Below, piece after piece: positions 33,392 to 45,317 of a stretch of 64,000 nucleotides of DNA. The notes beneath the pieces were generated by a model that did not search any database, was not told the DNA's origin, and saw nothing but the letters and a program-made list of their open reading frames with translations. A program made the translations under genes and the position numbers. The stretch is from Pohlia nutans (taxonomy: Eukaryota > Streptophyta > Bryopsida > Bryales > Mniaceae), in NCBI GenBank assembly GCA_022496805.1, contig CM040106.1:9610001-9674000 (forward strand). Reading direction: 5' to 3'. Within the stretch, counting starts at the first letter, position 1. Every line of letters starts with the position of its first letter.

Positions 33392-34794
33392 TTAACCCCT
33401 AAAGGACCATAATTGTTTCGCTCGAAAACACTACAATGTTGCCATTTCTAAGCTCTAGGGCACAATTTCAAAAAAACCTTTTTTTCAAAATGCAACCATT
33501 GAATTTGAACTTTTAAAACTACAGGATTGTGCACACAAAAGTTCACAATACTTGACTATATAGATTAGAAGATATATACATTTGCATGAAAATAAAAGAA
33601 ATTTAAAACCCGCCAACAATTCTCAATTGCTAATTTTCTTCCTATTTTGAAAATGTTTCATTGCATAAATTTTTTGCTCTTCACTTTCACAATTTAAAAA
33701 ATGTTAGTTAATTGTATTCCAAAGTTGATAAGTAGGAGAATGATATAACATATTCAAAACAATATTGTAAATGACGGAGGTTCAAACCATTGACAAACAC
33801 ATTTAATTGTATTGGGAGCTTGGTTTTTTGGGAATATCTCAATCCAAAGGGCAAAGACAAATATTATTTTCTATGTTCAAAGTAGGAAAAAGAAAATTAC
33901 AAAAAACTGCAAATTCTCCAATTTATATCTCTTAATGAAGTTAAGTTTCTCCACCCTACCCAACCGCACTAGAATTTTGTGACTCCTCTGGCAATGAAAT
34001 TTTTGAGCTCCGGAGATTTTTTCTCTTTAATTTAATTTTTATTTTTTCATCTTCAATTTTTGTTACCATCCTGAATAACATCATGTCATTTGCTTCTGTG
34101 TCAAATTTTATACCTTTTGGAGTAGTTTAGCATTAGTTAAAGAAATAATGGACCCTCGAGAGGGCCCTTCCATAAAGTTTCCAGAGGGATCCGAGATTAG
34201 ATTTACATGTAGTATCTAATTAGAAGATGAAGTAAAACCCTATACCCACCCACTCTTAGGAGGACAGATAATCATGACAGAGAGTAGTCAAATCGTTTCC
34301 ATTGGAGATAGAAGTTAGTGTCTTTGATGTTATGTATTCTTTTAGTCCTCAGAAGACGTTCCATTCACTGTATGTGTACACTAGTTTCCTAACAATATAT
34401 ATTTTTTTAAATACACAAAGAAAATGGAAATTAACCGTCTCCGCAACTAAACCTACCATTGGAAATTCACATCAAATGGTAACTAATTTAAGTAAGAGTT
34501 TTTGTCCTTTAATAGGCCACTAAGACCCACGCTTGTCAAACTCAAAGGACCCTCTTGGAGGTTCATTTTTTCTCTAATGTTGTTTAAACTACTTGGCCTC
34601 ACGAAAGAAAGTCTTTGGACAACTTCACTTTGTTTACCAATATCCAGTGGGAAAAAAATTATATTATGACAACACTCTTGAAATTCCTCACGTTCACTAA
34701 AAATCTCAATAATAGTAAAATCAAAATTGACATTGTGAGAACTTGCTATGTTTTTAAATATCCTAGTGAGAACACTTGGTTATTTAGGCGTTAA
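33392..34794. mobile_element. possible TTAA-ended element, family 2
   Basis: The left end TTAACCCCTAAAGGACCA is clear at 33392. The right end is uncertain; TTAGGCGTTAA at 34784-34794 is the best candidate. The interior is AT-rich with no gene. Confidence 0.35.
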
Positions 34795-35893
34795 TGATTA
34801 TGTAAACAAATTCACACATTCTCTTTGTATTCACATAAAATAATCTATTGTACTGTACACTAGTCTCACTGAGATGGCTCAAAATGTTTTCAAGACTTAC
34901 CGATACGACTAAGATGCCAAAGATTGAACTATCATTTCGAAACTCCTACTTCATGTTCTCCACTGCAACCAAATAAAGGGCTTCACTTTGCAAGGGTTTG
35001 ATTCAGACAACATGTTGTCAAAATTTAATTTCCATGTCAGGTATAGCAAGGTCCATGTCACACTATGCCAATTAAAACATGACATGTGACACTTTTGCAA
35101 GAACTAATTGCTTTATTTTGAAATTTACCACCTCTGCTGTCACAACATTAACAAACTTATAATGTATGTATAGTTCATGCCACCAATGATACAGACATAT
35201 CATGCAACTATTCCTCCACAAAAACAACTTTCATATTTCATTACTGTTTGCAAAGTTCTATCTAAAACCTGGATATTATATAACACATTTTGGGATGCAA
35301 AAGAGAAAATACTTGTACCCTAAATTACAGCTCTAGTTCAAAAACCGTTGAAAATAAAGAGTTTATCCATGCTTGAAGAGCATGTATAGCAAGGACTACT
35401 ATTATTGCATCTTTTTTAAAGTAGATTCTAGTGTAGTGTGTCCTATGTTAAGTAAACAATAAATATTTTAAATCATATTCTATCAAGATAAAAAAATTAT
35501 ATGACGTTTGTGCAAAGAATCTCATATGTTCAAGAACTACATTGCCTAGAATCTCATTAATTACACCATAAATATGACAAAGTAATGACAATTAGGGTTT
35601 TTAGAACAATTCACGATTTATAGCATCTGAAAACAATTTCAGAACCACAATAAACATAAACTCATGTCTATCCCATAAATTTACATGATTAATGTAATGG
35701 ACTTGAAAATAATTTAATTTGCAGACGATTAATTTTTTTCCATACAAATTTGGAAGACTTTGCATAAACTATTGATCTAGTAAACTGAATCCTACATATC
35801 TTAATTACATTTCCATTTTAAATAGTACTACGAATATTATTTCTATGAATAGTAAAAACTATTACATGTTAGAGAAATAATTATACAAGTACT

Positions 35894-36654
35894 TTAACCC
35901 CTACAAGCCCGAGGTTACTGGACAAAACATAAATGTGTTATAATATGTGTCTTCCAGATGTTTGATTACGTTTGGTTCAATATACACAATGTAGGGCATA
36001 ATCTATTTAAATTATTCATACGGTTAGACTTCCAAGAAAATATTACATATTATTTTAAGAATTTAAGAGCATTACGTCCTAAAAGTTCTCATCTTTATTA
36101 GATTTGGCAATTTTTCAAACCTGCATAATAAAATGCAACTAAGAGGGATATTTTTAAGTTGATGAATGAATAACAGTTGTACACTATGCATTTTAGATTC
36201 TATACATACGGTTAGATTTGCGATTGCTATCAACAATATTTGTGTATTAAATTTCAAACTTAAAATTTAACACTCTTTTGTAATTTGATTACCAATAACA
36301 TACTGTCAATATAATAATGAAATTTGTTGTGATGGGTTGAAATGTAATACTCTAAGTGTAGTGATTTTTGAAGATTTTTTGGTTGCTTATTTTTAGTACT
36401 TAACTTTTTCAAGAGCACTTTCAGACTAAAATCTTTGAGATTTTGGGTGGACTACTACAACATGAAATGAGGCATAAGAATTTCACAAATCACCCCTTTC
36501 TAATCGGATCACACATGCACGGAGCTATCTTCCCATAAAAGTTTCAATAATAAATCCACACTGCAAAAAGTACATGATGGATGAGAAAACAGACTTCAAA
36601 TCCGTACATCATGCAAAATATGCATGGTTGGGCACTTGGGCAATTAGGCGTTAA
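35894..36654 (-). mobile_element. TTAA-ended repeat (family 1), minus orientation
   Basis: Read on the minus strand from 36654: TTAACGCCTAATTGCCCAAG, then CCATGCATATTTTGCATGAT, then family landmarks in order to GCATTTTATTATGC near 36135. A TTAACCCCTACAAGCC end lies at 35894. The first 500 bp are clearly the same family as 49964-50540. The last 220 bp differ and may be inserted sequence. Confidence 0.6.
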
Positions 36655-37270
36655 CCTTTGAATAATTTTATGATTAGTAAAACTTAGCATGATTAGTTAA
36701 TATTGGTTTATCTTTTGTGAACTTCAAAAAAAAACAAAAGAAATGATGGAGGTCACATCATTACTTTCTCAAAATACCAAATTTTATAACAGTAAGACAA
36801 TGTTGAGGTAATTCACTAGCTTTGAAATTTTTTCTTGATTAGAGTCTCCCTTGAATTGACATAATTCAAATTGCTTTAGAAAGTAAACTTCATGAGTCGG
36901 TCATAGAATTAAAAAAATGTTGGTGTTGTAGGGGACAAAGGGCTGCCGTAGGGATGGGCAAAGGCCTACTACAAAGAAGTAAGGATGGGCAAAGGCCTAT
37001 TGTATTGAATTAGACCTACATAGTAGAAAAATTGTAGAACAACCGATATATAATATTATTAATTTTCAATGCTCAAAACATAATATTATCAATATACTTT
37101 TCAATGCTCAAAATATAATATTATTAATCTAAAAGCTCTCTCATGGCCTCTACAAACCTTAATACCTAAATTTCAAACCAACTCCTCTTAGATTCGTGGT
37201 ACTTTTTGTTCTTACAAATCTCCCTTCACATCAACCTCTTTACTACGCAACATTTACTGGATATACTTCA

Positions 37271-37830
37271 TTAACCCGTAAGGGACCATGTGGCCTTGAG
37301 AGGGCCACATAGGGTCTAAAAATTGTTTTTTGATCTCTATGATAGTGTTTTTAGCAAAAAGTAAAAATTCATCCTCCTCCTAAATTTCTCAAACCATCTA
37401 TTGTAGGTATTTATTACTAAAACAATCAATATTAAGTGAGATGTATAAGTCAAAAAATTTACATATCTGGAATTAAAGTAAACTTATAACATGCATGATT
37501 CTATGAGGTTTTGTTCAATAATATTTTTTTTCCATAATGTATCAAATTTTTTTTATTTTTTTTGATCTTTTAAATTTCTAATCTTAGGTTTATCCGTCAT
37601 CTAAATTCTAGAAAAACCGAAATACTCTCAACAACACTTTTTGATGACTTACTTTGGAGCAATGACAAAAATTTCTAAATTCATCAATCACAGTAATAAA
37701 TTATATATTGGGATTTATTTTGGAGTACACTATAATGCACAAAAAGAAGTTTATAAAAACAAAGCACGAAATGAAAGTTGTAAACATACTGTTTAAAAAT
37801 TAAAAAATCTTCTTGTCCTTTAAGGGTTAC
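37271..37830. mobile_element. TTAA-ended MITE (family 2), 560 bp
   Basis: The left end is TTAACCCGTAAGGGACCA. The right end read inward is GTAACCCTTAAAGGACAA. The internal GTGGCC...GGGCCAC palindrome just inside the left end recalls the GACCATTTTATGGTC palindrome at the same place in the 12652 element. Confidence 0.6.
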
Positions 37831-38399
37831 GTTGTCGGTTGTATCCAGTGGTTGAATTTGTTGTTACTAATTTCAAACACTGATTTTGACGTAGTTCCTA
37901 ATTTCAAATGAAAAGAATCCCAAGAAAAAAGTGTGGGGACTATCTTTTGTTTTTTAGACCAATTTACCATTCTTCAAAGTTGTTAAAATTGCATTTTTTA
38001 CAGCTCAAATTCCTACAATTCCTACATACACTGAAGAAATTGTTTTTCTATCAATTTTCTTTTATATAAGCTCAAAAAACATCCCACCTACACCTTGTTG
38101 TTCATCACTAAAATTTTCACTTAAATTTTTATTTCACTACAATACAAAGTTCATACTATTTAATTATTTTTGAAATTACTATAAATTTTACAACAAAAAA
38201 ACTTTGAAAAATCTTATAAAATTCATTATTATTTAAATAATTATGAAAAAATTTGGGTAAATTGGTTTACCAATAACTGATATGAAAAAATTAATAAAAA
38301 ATATCATATTTTAAAATGTTAGGAATTGATGAAGTTTGTTGGGTACTTATAGTGTGGACACTTTAGGGTTAAAGTATATGAAACTTACAATGTGATAAT

Positions 38400-39332
38400 A
38401 AAGGCCTGTTCCCATCTGGCCTTAGGCCAGCGCTCCTTGAGAATATTAACACCATTATTTTTGCAGGTGTTCCCACCAACGGTCCTTACTAATCACCGAA
38501 CCTACGTGGATGCAGATGTGGCATCCTTGTTAAGACCGTTGTTTGCGAAAAGATGGCCCAACGTTTGCAAAAGTATCGGCAGGTTTTACGTGACCTTCAA
38601 TCTTCTAGAAATGAAAGATTTCCCAAACGTAAGAGCGGTGTTTTGTAATGCAACGATTCGTGTTGTATTACCTAATACCACGCATTGAAAGCTCACTGAC
38701 TGTTCGGAATCCTCAATTCATTTGAATCCACTCGCAACCCCAAATGGCTTCATCAAATTGCGTGAATTCCACTATGGAACTTCATCAAATCTCATTGCAA
38801 CCTCCACCACTTCCAAATTAAGAGTTACATTGAATCCCAAGCAGTCTGGAAGCTTCAATTTTGTGATGCTTGGAAGTTTTGCTTTTAGACTGTTGGATTT
38901 TTGGTCACCAGGTCTCACAATTTTAACTGAAATGCACTTGCGTACAGAAAGTAAGAAGCTTCAACTTCAAGTGTAACTAAGTGAATGACATGTAACTAAG
39001 AATTTTTTTTAACTCAAATGCACTTGTGTACAGAAAGTAATAAGCTTCAACTTCGTACTACAATAAGCTTCGCACTTGCGTACAGAAAGTTGAAGCTTCG
39101 TACTGCATAGAGAAATTGAAGCTGCGTACGGACAGAAACTGAAGTTGAAGCGAAGAAGGTCAACCTATAATTTTGACATCAAGTGTGAACGACATATAAC
39201 TAAGAAAAAATGCTTATCCACCGAAGCAACAGAATAAAAGTCCTCCCGTAGTAATCTGCACCTTTCCGTGTAACCTGGAAGTCTTAAATTTTAAAACTTG
39301 AAATTAGCTAAGGCCAGGTGGGAACATACCTT
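38400..39332. mobile_element. inverted-repeat-bounded segment, ~933 bp
   Basis: The left end is AAGGCCTGTTCCCATCTGGC, and the right end read inward is AAGGTATGTTCCCACCTGGC, continuing to CTTAG in both (about 24 bp, 4 mismatches). The interior has two short open stretches on the plus strand with no recognised domain, and repeated words GTACAGAAAGT and AAGCTTC. A clear target duplication was not found, so the superfamily is unknown. Confidence 0.5.
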
Positions 39333-39365
39333 AACTCAACAAGTTTGGAAAACGTCATCTGGAAG

Positions 39366-39390
39366 ACCCCACGGAGCTCCGGAGGGATGA
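39366..39390. repeat. 25-bp direct repeat, left copy
   Basis: ACCCCACGGAGCTCCGGAGG followed by G(A)TGA. The second copy is at 41502-41526 in the same orientation. The centre CGGAGCTCCG is a perfect palindrome. Confidence 0.8.
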
Positions 39391-39919
39391 CTGCCTTGAC
39401 AGTCGGCCACCTTTATCCAAAGTCATTGTTTCTTCTTCTTTAGAGTTGTTTCTTGTTGAAAACTGGTAGCAAACCTGACGCTTTTGACTCTGCAGTTGTC
39501 GCTTTTGACTCACTAAAGGACCACTATTATGTTTTTGTTGTGTCGCCTGTGACTCCTGAATTTCTGAAGTGACTCACAATACGAATCAAAAGTGTTGAGG
39601 TTGAAACCAGTCCCACTCTCTTATCCCATTCCGCTTCGCTCTATCGATATCTTTTTTGCTTTTCCAATCGTCTAGTACCTCATCAATCTAGTCAATCCAG
39701 TGAAGAAGAATCCAGTCTCGCAGCTGATCAGTCAACACTGCAAATCAGTAACTTGATTGCGGCGTTTCTAGTGTTAGAAGATCTATTGAGGAATGCGGTA
39801 CTCGCGGAGAATTGGGTCAATGTGGGTGGCACTCCATCGCCACTAGTATCTCCCTGATTATGTCCGGTAGTTGACACACCCAACCGCTTCAGCTTCCACT
39901 CCCAGCTTCCGCCAGCTTC

Positions 39920-40349
39920 CGCTCCCAGCTTCTTGTGTGGTTGTGGAGCCTGGCACGACCAACACCACCGTTGAAGGCGGTTATGCTGCCGGAGATCTTC
40001 AGGTAACTATTATGCAACTTACACCATCGTCGCCTGCTTTTGGTAGAAGGCCACTAAATTTTCTTCTCCCAGGCTCATGTTGCTTGCTTTTTGCGCTGTT
40101 TGCCTCAAGATTGGACTGTGGCAGTGTTTGAGGGACGAAAAAGCAAATAAATTAACTTGACGTTATTATTTGGTAGCATTTGTATACGGTCAACTTCTGA
40201 ACATGGAAGGACGGGCGGGTTCGTTGATTGTGCCCACTCAGGATTACGAGTGGAGGCAAGCTGTTACAGTGGTAGGATCAGGTTGCATGGCGGCATTGTC
40301 GGTGGAGCGCTATCTGACTGCTAACGACCTGCTTCTAGAGTTCCACCAA
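39920..40349 (+). pseudogene. captured fragment of chloroplast NADPH-thioredoxin reductase (NTRC-type), two exons
   Basis: NTRC is the plastid fusion of an NADPH-thioredoxin reductase with a thioredoxin domain that reduces 2-Cys peroxiredoxin. The first exon ends at 40002 with VVEPGTTNTTVEGGYAAGDLQ and a GTAACT donor. The second runs from 40242 (after CACTCAG) with [29 protein letters not shown]... and ends LLEFHQ at 40349 before GTACGC. These blocks match the FAD-binding end of the reductase (G-x-FAAGD, then W/[19 protein letters not shown]) and the linker LLVEFHQ that is specific to NTRC. The intron is kept, so it is a genomic capture. The rest of the gene was not found, so it is a dead fragment. 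Confidence 0.75.
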
Positions 40350-40960
40350 GTACGCATAATTCACCTCCATTTTCCACTTTCAACACATACTCTTGAATTC
40401 TCAGTCTCAAAGCCGTTGCTCGTTCCTCACGGACCTGGCATTCCTTTCAGTCATGGACCTGACGTTCCTTTCACTCACGGACCTGGCGTTCCATACAAAG
40501 CTCACAGAGCGCCGTTCCTTGCGCTCGCTCGCTCACATCCTGCGACCAGGTTCTGAAGTTACTTGCAGAAATACTGTATACTAGTGCAGTACACCCATTT
40601 GCAAGGACATAGGAAAGAAAGTATAGAACTTACTACTCTAGAATCAGTCAGATTCTTTCGAGTCACGCCTTGCCTTTGTTGACAGATTTGTGGGGATTAG
40701 GCTCTGACTTCAGCCGTTCAGCAAGTGGGCTCAAGCTAGTGCATACAGTCCCGCTCCTCTTGTACACCTTGCAATCAGAGAGTTTCAGACTATGGTATCA
40801 TACTTTTGTTGTGCGTTCGTTCAGTGACTTGATCTATCATGCTGATGGAAGCTCATCTCTCCCAGTCACAGAGGGGACACTGGTACACTTTTCCAAATCT
40901 GAAAACAAAGGCAAGGCACCCGTGTGCAGCATAGTCGCTCCTCAGACTGCCATTTTTTAT

Positions 40961-40986
40961 TTTTTTTTGGGGGGGGGGGGGGGGGG
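40961..40986. repeat. T/G homopolymer run
   Basis: A run of T followed by about 17 G. Such runs are prone to sequencing length error and can break open frames artificially. Confidence 0.8.
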
Positions 40987-41082
40987 CGATGTCAAGCCTT
41001 TTGGCAGTTGCTTTTAAGTACATTATACAGAAGATATTACACGGGAGGTTCCTAATACTACATTCTACCCAAGTCGGGGTCA

Positions 41083-41280
41083 TCTTCAATGAGCTACAGT
41101 AACTTATCTGAAAGGAACGGATCTCGACCAAGCAACTTAATTGAAAGGAACCGATCTCGACGAAGCAACTTAACTGAAAGGAACCGATCTCGACCAGTAT
41201 CTTCAATGAGCTACAGGAACCGATCTCGACCAGTATCTTAAATGAGCTACACGAACCGATCTCGACTAAGCAACCAATGA
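41083..41280. repeat. 33-36-bp tandem repeat, 5 copies
   Basis: GGAACCGATCTCGAC recurs at 41114, 41147, 41180, 41216 and 41252, with spacers AAGCAACTTAA-TGAAA or CAGTATCTT-AATGAGCTAC. Confidence 0.88.
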
Positions 41281-41501
41281 GTTGGTGATTCGTGTGCAGC
41301 CTGACGAGGCAATCTACTTGAAAATCAACAACAAGGTGCCAGGTCTTGGCATGAGACTGGATCGTTCAAATCTCAACTTGAGTCATGGGTGATATAAAAG
41401 AGTTATAAGTGTAATACCGAGGATTTGGAAGATTTATCATTGTTAGATTCGTCCGCTAAATTTCGGTGGTAGTAATAGTACATGTTTTATCAAATTCTGC
41501 A

Positions 41502-41526
41502 ACCCCACGGAGCTCCGGAGGGGTGA
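41502..41526. repeat. 25-bp direct repeat, right copy
   Basis: ACCCCACGGAGCTCCGGAGG followed by GGTGA, matching 39366-39390. The two copies bracket the NTRC-bearing block. Confidence 0.8.
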
Positions 41527-42589
41527 TTCGATGAGGGCGAAACTTATCCTGCCAGCTCAGTCTCGAAAATAATTAAATATCAGTATGGAATTATATTTTT
41601 TTAAACAATGAAAAAAGTTTTAAAACTCTCTAAATAATAATAAAAAAATACAAGAAATGATGAACACATATAATAATTAAAATTTAAAATATATATATTT
41701 TTTGAAATCATAGAGTACTATTCACCATGGTAGGTTGATCTTGGTTAATGCCATCAGACCTCATAGCTATTGATGTGATGTGAGATATTCCACATCATTC
41801 TGTTGTCGGAAGGTAGCACTTATAGAGGCTCTTGAATGCTATGATGGTGACTATTTATTGCTACAAAATGTGTTGGTTTTTGGGTAACGGTGTGTTGTAT
41901 TTTTTTTTAAATTGTGTTGGATTTTGGATCCATGAAAGTAGCTTCTAAGAAATCTATAGATTAGCTATGGGTACTTCTACTTTATATGTTTCTTAATACG
42001 TAAAGTAGTTGCTCTCTAACATTGTTTTATTGTGAACAAAATGACTAGGTATTTGGTTATTTCGTGGATCCTGGAGCTTGGCTCATTATCAAAGCGAATA
42101 TTATTTCATGTGTCATGGAGCTTATTTGAATCCCAATATATATCATTTCATGGGTCTTACAACCTCCGCATATCAACATGTGTTTTTTATGGGCCCTGGA
42201 GCCTCTATAATTCAACACTAGTTCTTTCTTCTTGAGATTCATTTTCATACACAGGTTCATTCTGATACACAATATCTACACCCATGACTTACTGCAATAT
42301 TGTTGAAATGCTGAAAGCGTATGAACTAGTGATTATTTTTTGTCAAGAGATAGTTGGGTTGTTTTGGTATGTAGGTTTTGTTGAAGAATTTGCGTGTGGA
42401 ACGATGCATGTGTGTTTCTGGTTTGTGTTATTGCGTTATTGATGCCGGAATTATGAAGACACACCAACATTCTTTGGATATTATGCAACATTGGAGAGGG
42501 TTGTCTTATAGGATCGTCAATGTTAGGGTTTAGTTATGAGTAACTTCAATAAACCCTAAATGTACTAGGGTGTCCCTGTAATTGACAAT

Positions 42590-43131
42590 TTCATAAATAT
42601 CATTATAAATAAATATTTAGAAGAATATTGTGGACTTGATATACAAATGAAAGTTCCAGATCTTGATTCTTAGAATCTTTGTACGGTTCAATGCACCAAT
42701 ACTATCACCAATATGTAGTTTACAAAATTGAATGTTAAAATTAAATATTTTTTCTACATTTGATTACGAACAAAATTTTAATTATTTTTGAGTAAAATTT
42801 GTTGGAATGAAATTGAAATGAGATACTCTTAAACACGGTGACTCTTTGAATTTTTGTGTTCTTTATATCTATGACCTCATTTTTGCAAGGCCACTTTTGA
42901 AATAAAGTCAATGAAATCTTGGCATGGTCAACAACTTGACCGACTTTTACATTTGAAATTTAAATTTAAATGTATTCATGTATCAATAAATTCAACGAAT
43001 AGATAGGACAAGAAATTGTTGAAGTATCTCTAAAAAAGTGGATGACTTTCATCCACGCATTGATGAGAATGTAGAGTGAGTTTGAATCTGTTAGTCATTC
43101 AAAATTTGACCCTGTGATGTTTAGGGCTTAA
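42590..43131 (-). mobile_element. TTAA-ended repeat (family 1), diverged minus copy
   Basis: The end TTAAGCCCTAAACATC is at 43131 (minus). Diverged family blocks are present, such as CATTTTGAAATAAAGTC and GATACTCTTAAACACGGTGA, which match the 36.3-36.4 kb copy. The far end is not sharp. Confidence 0.45.
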
Positions 43132-44043
43132 CCCCTAAAGGACCAGGACCGTATTCTCACAAAAAACCATGAAAAATGCAGCATTTGGAAGTTGCAGAAG
43201 AAATCATATGTTTTTTACTTTTTTCATCATTTAACCGTAAGATCTAATACACAACTTGAATTTTCATGTGAGCACAAAATTTGAGAGCAAAATGACCATT
43301 AGATTCTTAGATTATAAAGATCAAAGTTGGAAAAGAAGATTTATTGGGGTTCAATCCGGTGACAAATTTGAACTTTAGAAATTAATATCTTTTTTTTGAA
43401 TGGGTTAGAAATTCATTGAATGGCAAGGCCATGTTAACAATTGAGTTAAGTCTTCAAATATAAAATCTTGTAAGAAAAAAGCCCATATTATTTTTTTCAT
43501 AAAACAATTACTAGAAGTGGGTACAAAGTGAAAGGAAAAAGAAAATCATTAATAAGTTTGACATGGAATTGTAAAATGTCAATCTTAACGGTGATAATGT
43601 TGTACTTGGAAATCTTCACCTAGTGCATTTTATTTCATTAAAAAATATTGAAAATTGAGTTTGGAAATGAGCTTCAAAGTGTTTTTGTCCAAACTGCCCA
43701 AAAAACAGATCTCCTCATAACTTTTATCCCACTGCTCAAAATGGGTAGATTTAAAGCTTCATTTGTAGATAAAGATCAACCAATCATGAATCAAAAAAGA
43801 AATTTTGAAAAAGAGTAAAAAATATAAAAATTCTTGCTGCCCGATCTCGCTTCAAAAACTTCAAATGCTTATAACTTTTGCAATACTTATCGGAATGACA
43901 TGAAACGAAGTGCGATATGTAGAGTGTAGTTTTTGGAAGCTACTCTGAAATTTTCATTGAAAATTTTAAAAATATGAGGTCCTTGGAGGCTGCCCAAAAA
44001 GTGGATCGACTAGAATATGGTCGCTCAAAAATTTAGGGGTTAA
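43128..44043. mobile_element. TTAA-ended element (family 2), 916 bp
   Basis: The left end is TTAACCCCTAAAGGACCAGG, and the right end read inward is TTAACCCCTAAATTTTTGAG. The first 11 bp are identical. The left TTAA is shared with the adjacent family-1 copy. The interior contains CGATCTCGCTTCAAAAACTT-like words and no gene. Confidence 0.65.
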
Positions 44044-45317
44044 ACTTGGTAGATTTGAAAATCTATTGTAAAATTTCGATACGCTTAGTAACAACAAGTA
44101 TTTTTAGACGAGGACTTGGGATTTATGCATAACATGCAACCAATGAGTTTATTTTCAAGAGATTGTTTAGCATTTTTGCTACTTTTCCATGGATTGAAGA
44201 GTAGTACAACTCCTTCGATGCTAACCTCTAAGAGTATAACGAGCCCACTATGATCGAACTAGGTGAAATGTTTTATTCTTTAATGATGCTCCCTTTTTTA
44301 TAATTATTTATCATTATTGTTTAATAGTGCTTCCTTTTTATAATTTCATTATTGTTTAATCATGTTTCATTTTTTGTAATTATTCTTCAACAATAAATAT
44401 TTATATTTATTGCTAAGTAGACCAAAAATACACTATAGTTTGTATAATTGTCAAATCACAAGAATGTCTGAGATGCCTAGTAGTAGAAAGTGAGTTATTT
44501 GTAATTAGTAGTACTTATTTGTGACACTTTAAATGTCATACTTCTGTCATACAGAATCCTATGTGACATAGAGATAGCTAACATGGAACTAGAGACCTAT
44601 TTGTTTCCATATTATTTTTCTATTCCTTTGTGTAGTATCTTGGTAGTTAAGATACATAAATTTTTCATGTGTTTTTCCTTTCACAAAAGTCCATATAATT
44701 TATAACTAATTTGAATGTGCTATAGAAAAAAAACTTAAAAAGAAAAATATATGAACTTCATATTCTACTTTATGGTTTTGATATTCATTAACTATTGAGC
44801 ATTTTGCCATATATGAATTTCAAAATGTTGAATGTGTCTATTTTAAGTGTTAAGTAGCATAGAAATTTATTTAAAGTGGTAATTGTAATTGAGAGAGATC
44901 TAGAAGAAATCTTTGTGTAGAGAACTTTGTGTATATTTTGGTCTTGTTTTATGAAAGTAGGGGAGCTTTGAAGTTTGTATTGGATGTTAATTCTGTATTT
45001 TAGAGCTCACTTTGTTCTCATTGTGATTATTGTTGAAATAATAAGTAGTCAAACACTTCTAAATCTCGTGATTATCTAGAATATTCTTTATGTACTACAC
45101 TATTTATTAACTACAATTTTTTATATAGTGTACACTTCTATATCGGAAGAAAAATAAAAGTATATACCTATATGTATATCAAAAATATATAAGAATTTGA
45201 AATTTTAAGTTATTTAATTAGCAATTTTTGTTCAGCATTTGTAATTTAACATATAGTAGATAAACTGCAAAAATGGAGTCACACTATATCCATGTATATA
45301 GGGGGAAGTAATGATAC

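Larger units (their letters stand above)
32102..45317. other. interior of the giant element: AT-rich, filled with secondary insertions
   Basis: There are 13 kb without an intact gene. It contains several TTAA-ended repeats (32637-33228, 35894-36654, 36651-36950, 37271-37830, about 42590-43131, 43128-44043) and an inverted-repeat-bounded segment (38400-39332). A GC-richer captured block (39.3-41.5 kb) holds NTRC exons. Short homopolymer-rich stretches occur. No promoter could be assigned to the outward genes. 44.05-45.3 kb is AT-rich and would hold the promoter and 5' leader of the long ORF. Confidence 0.55.

Noticed and set aside
40670..41017. 115-codon frame after the NTRC exons as its thioredoxin domain
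   Set aside because: There is no CGPC active site or thioredoxin blocks, and it runs into a homopolymer.
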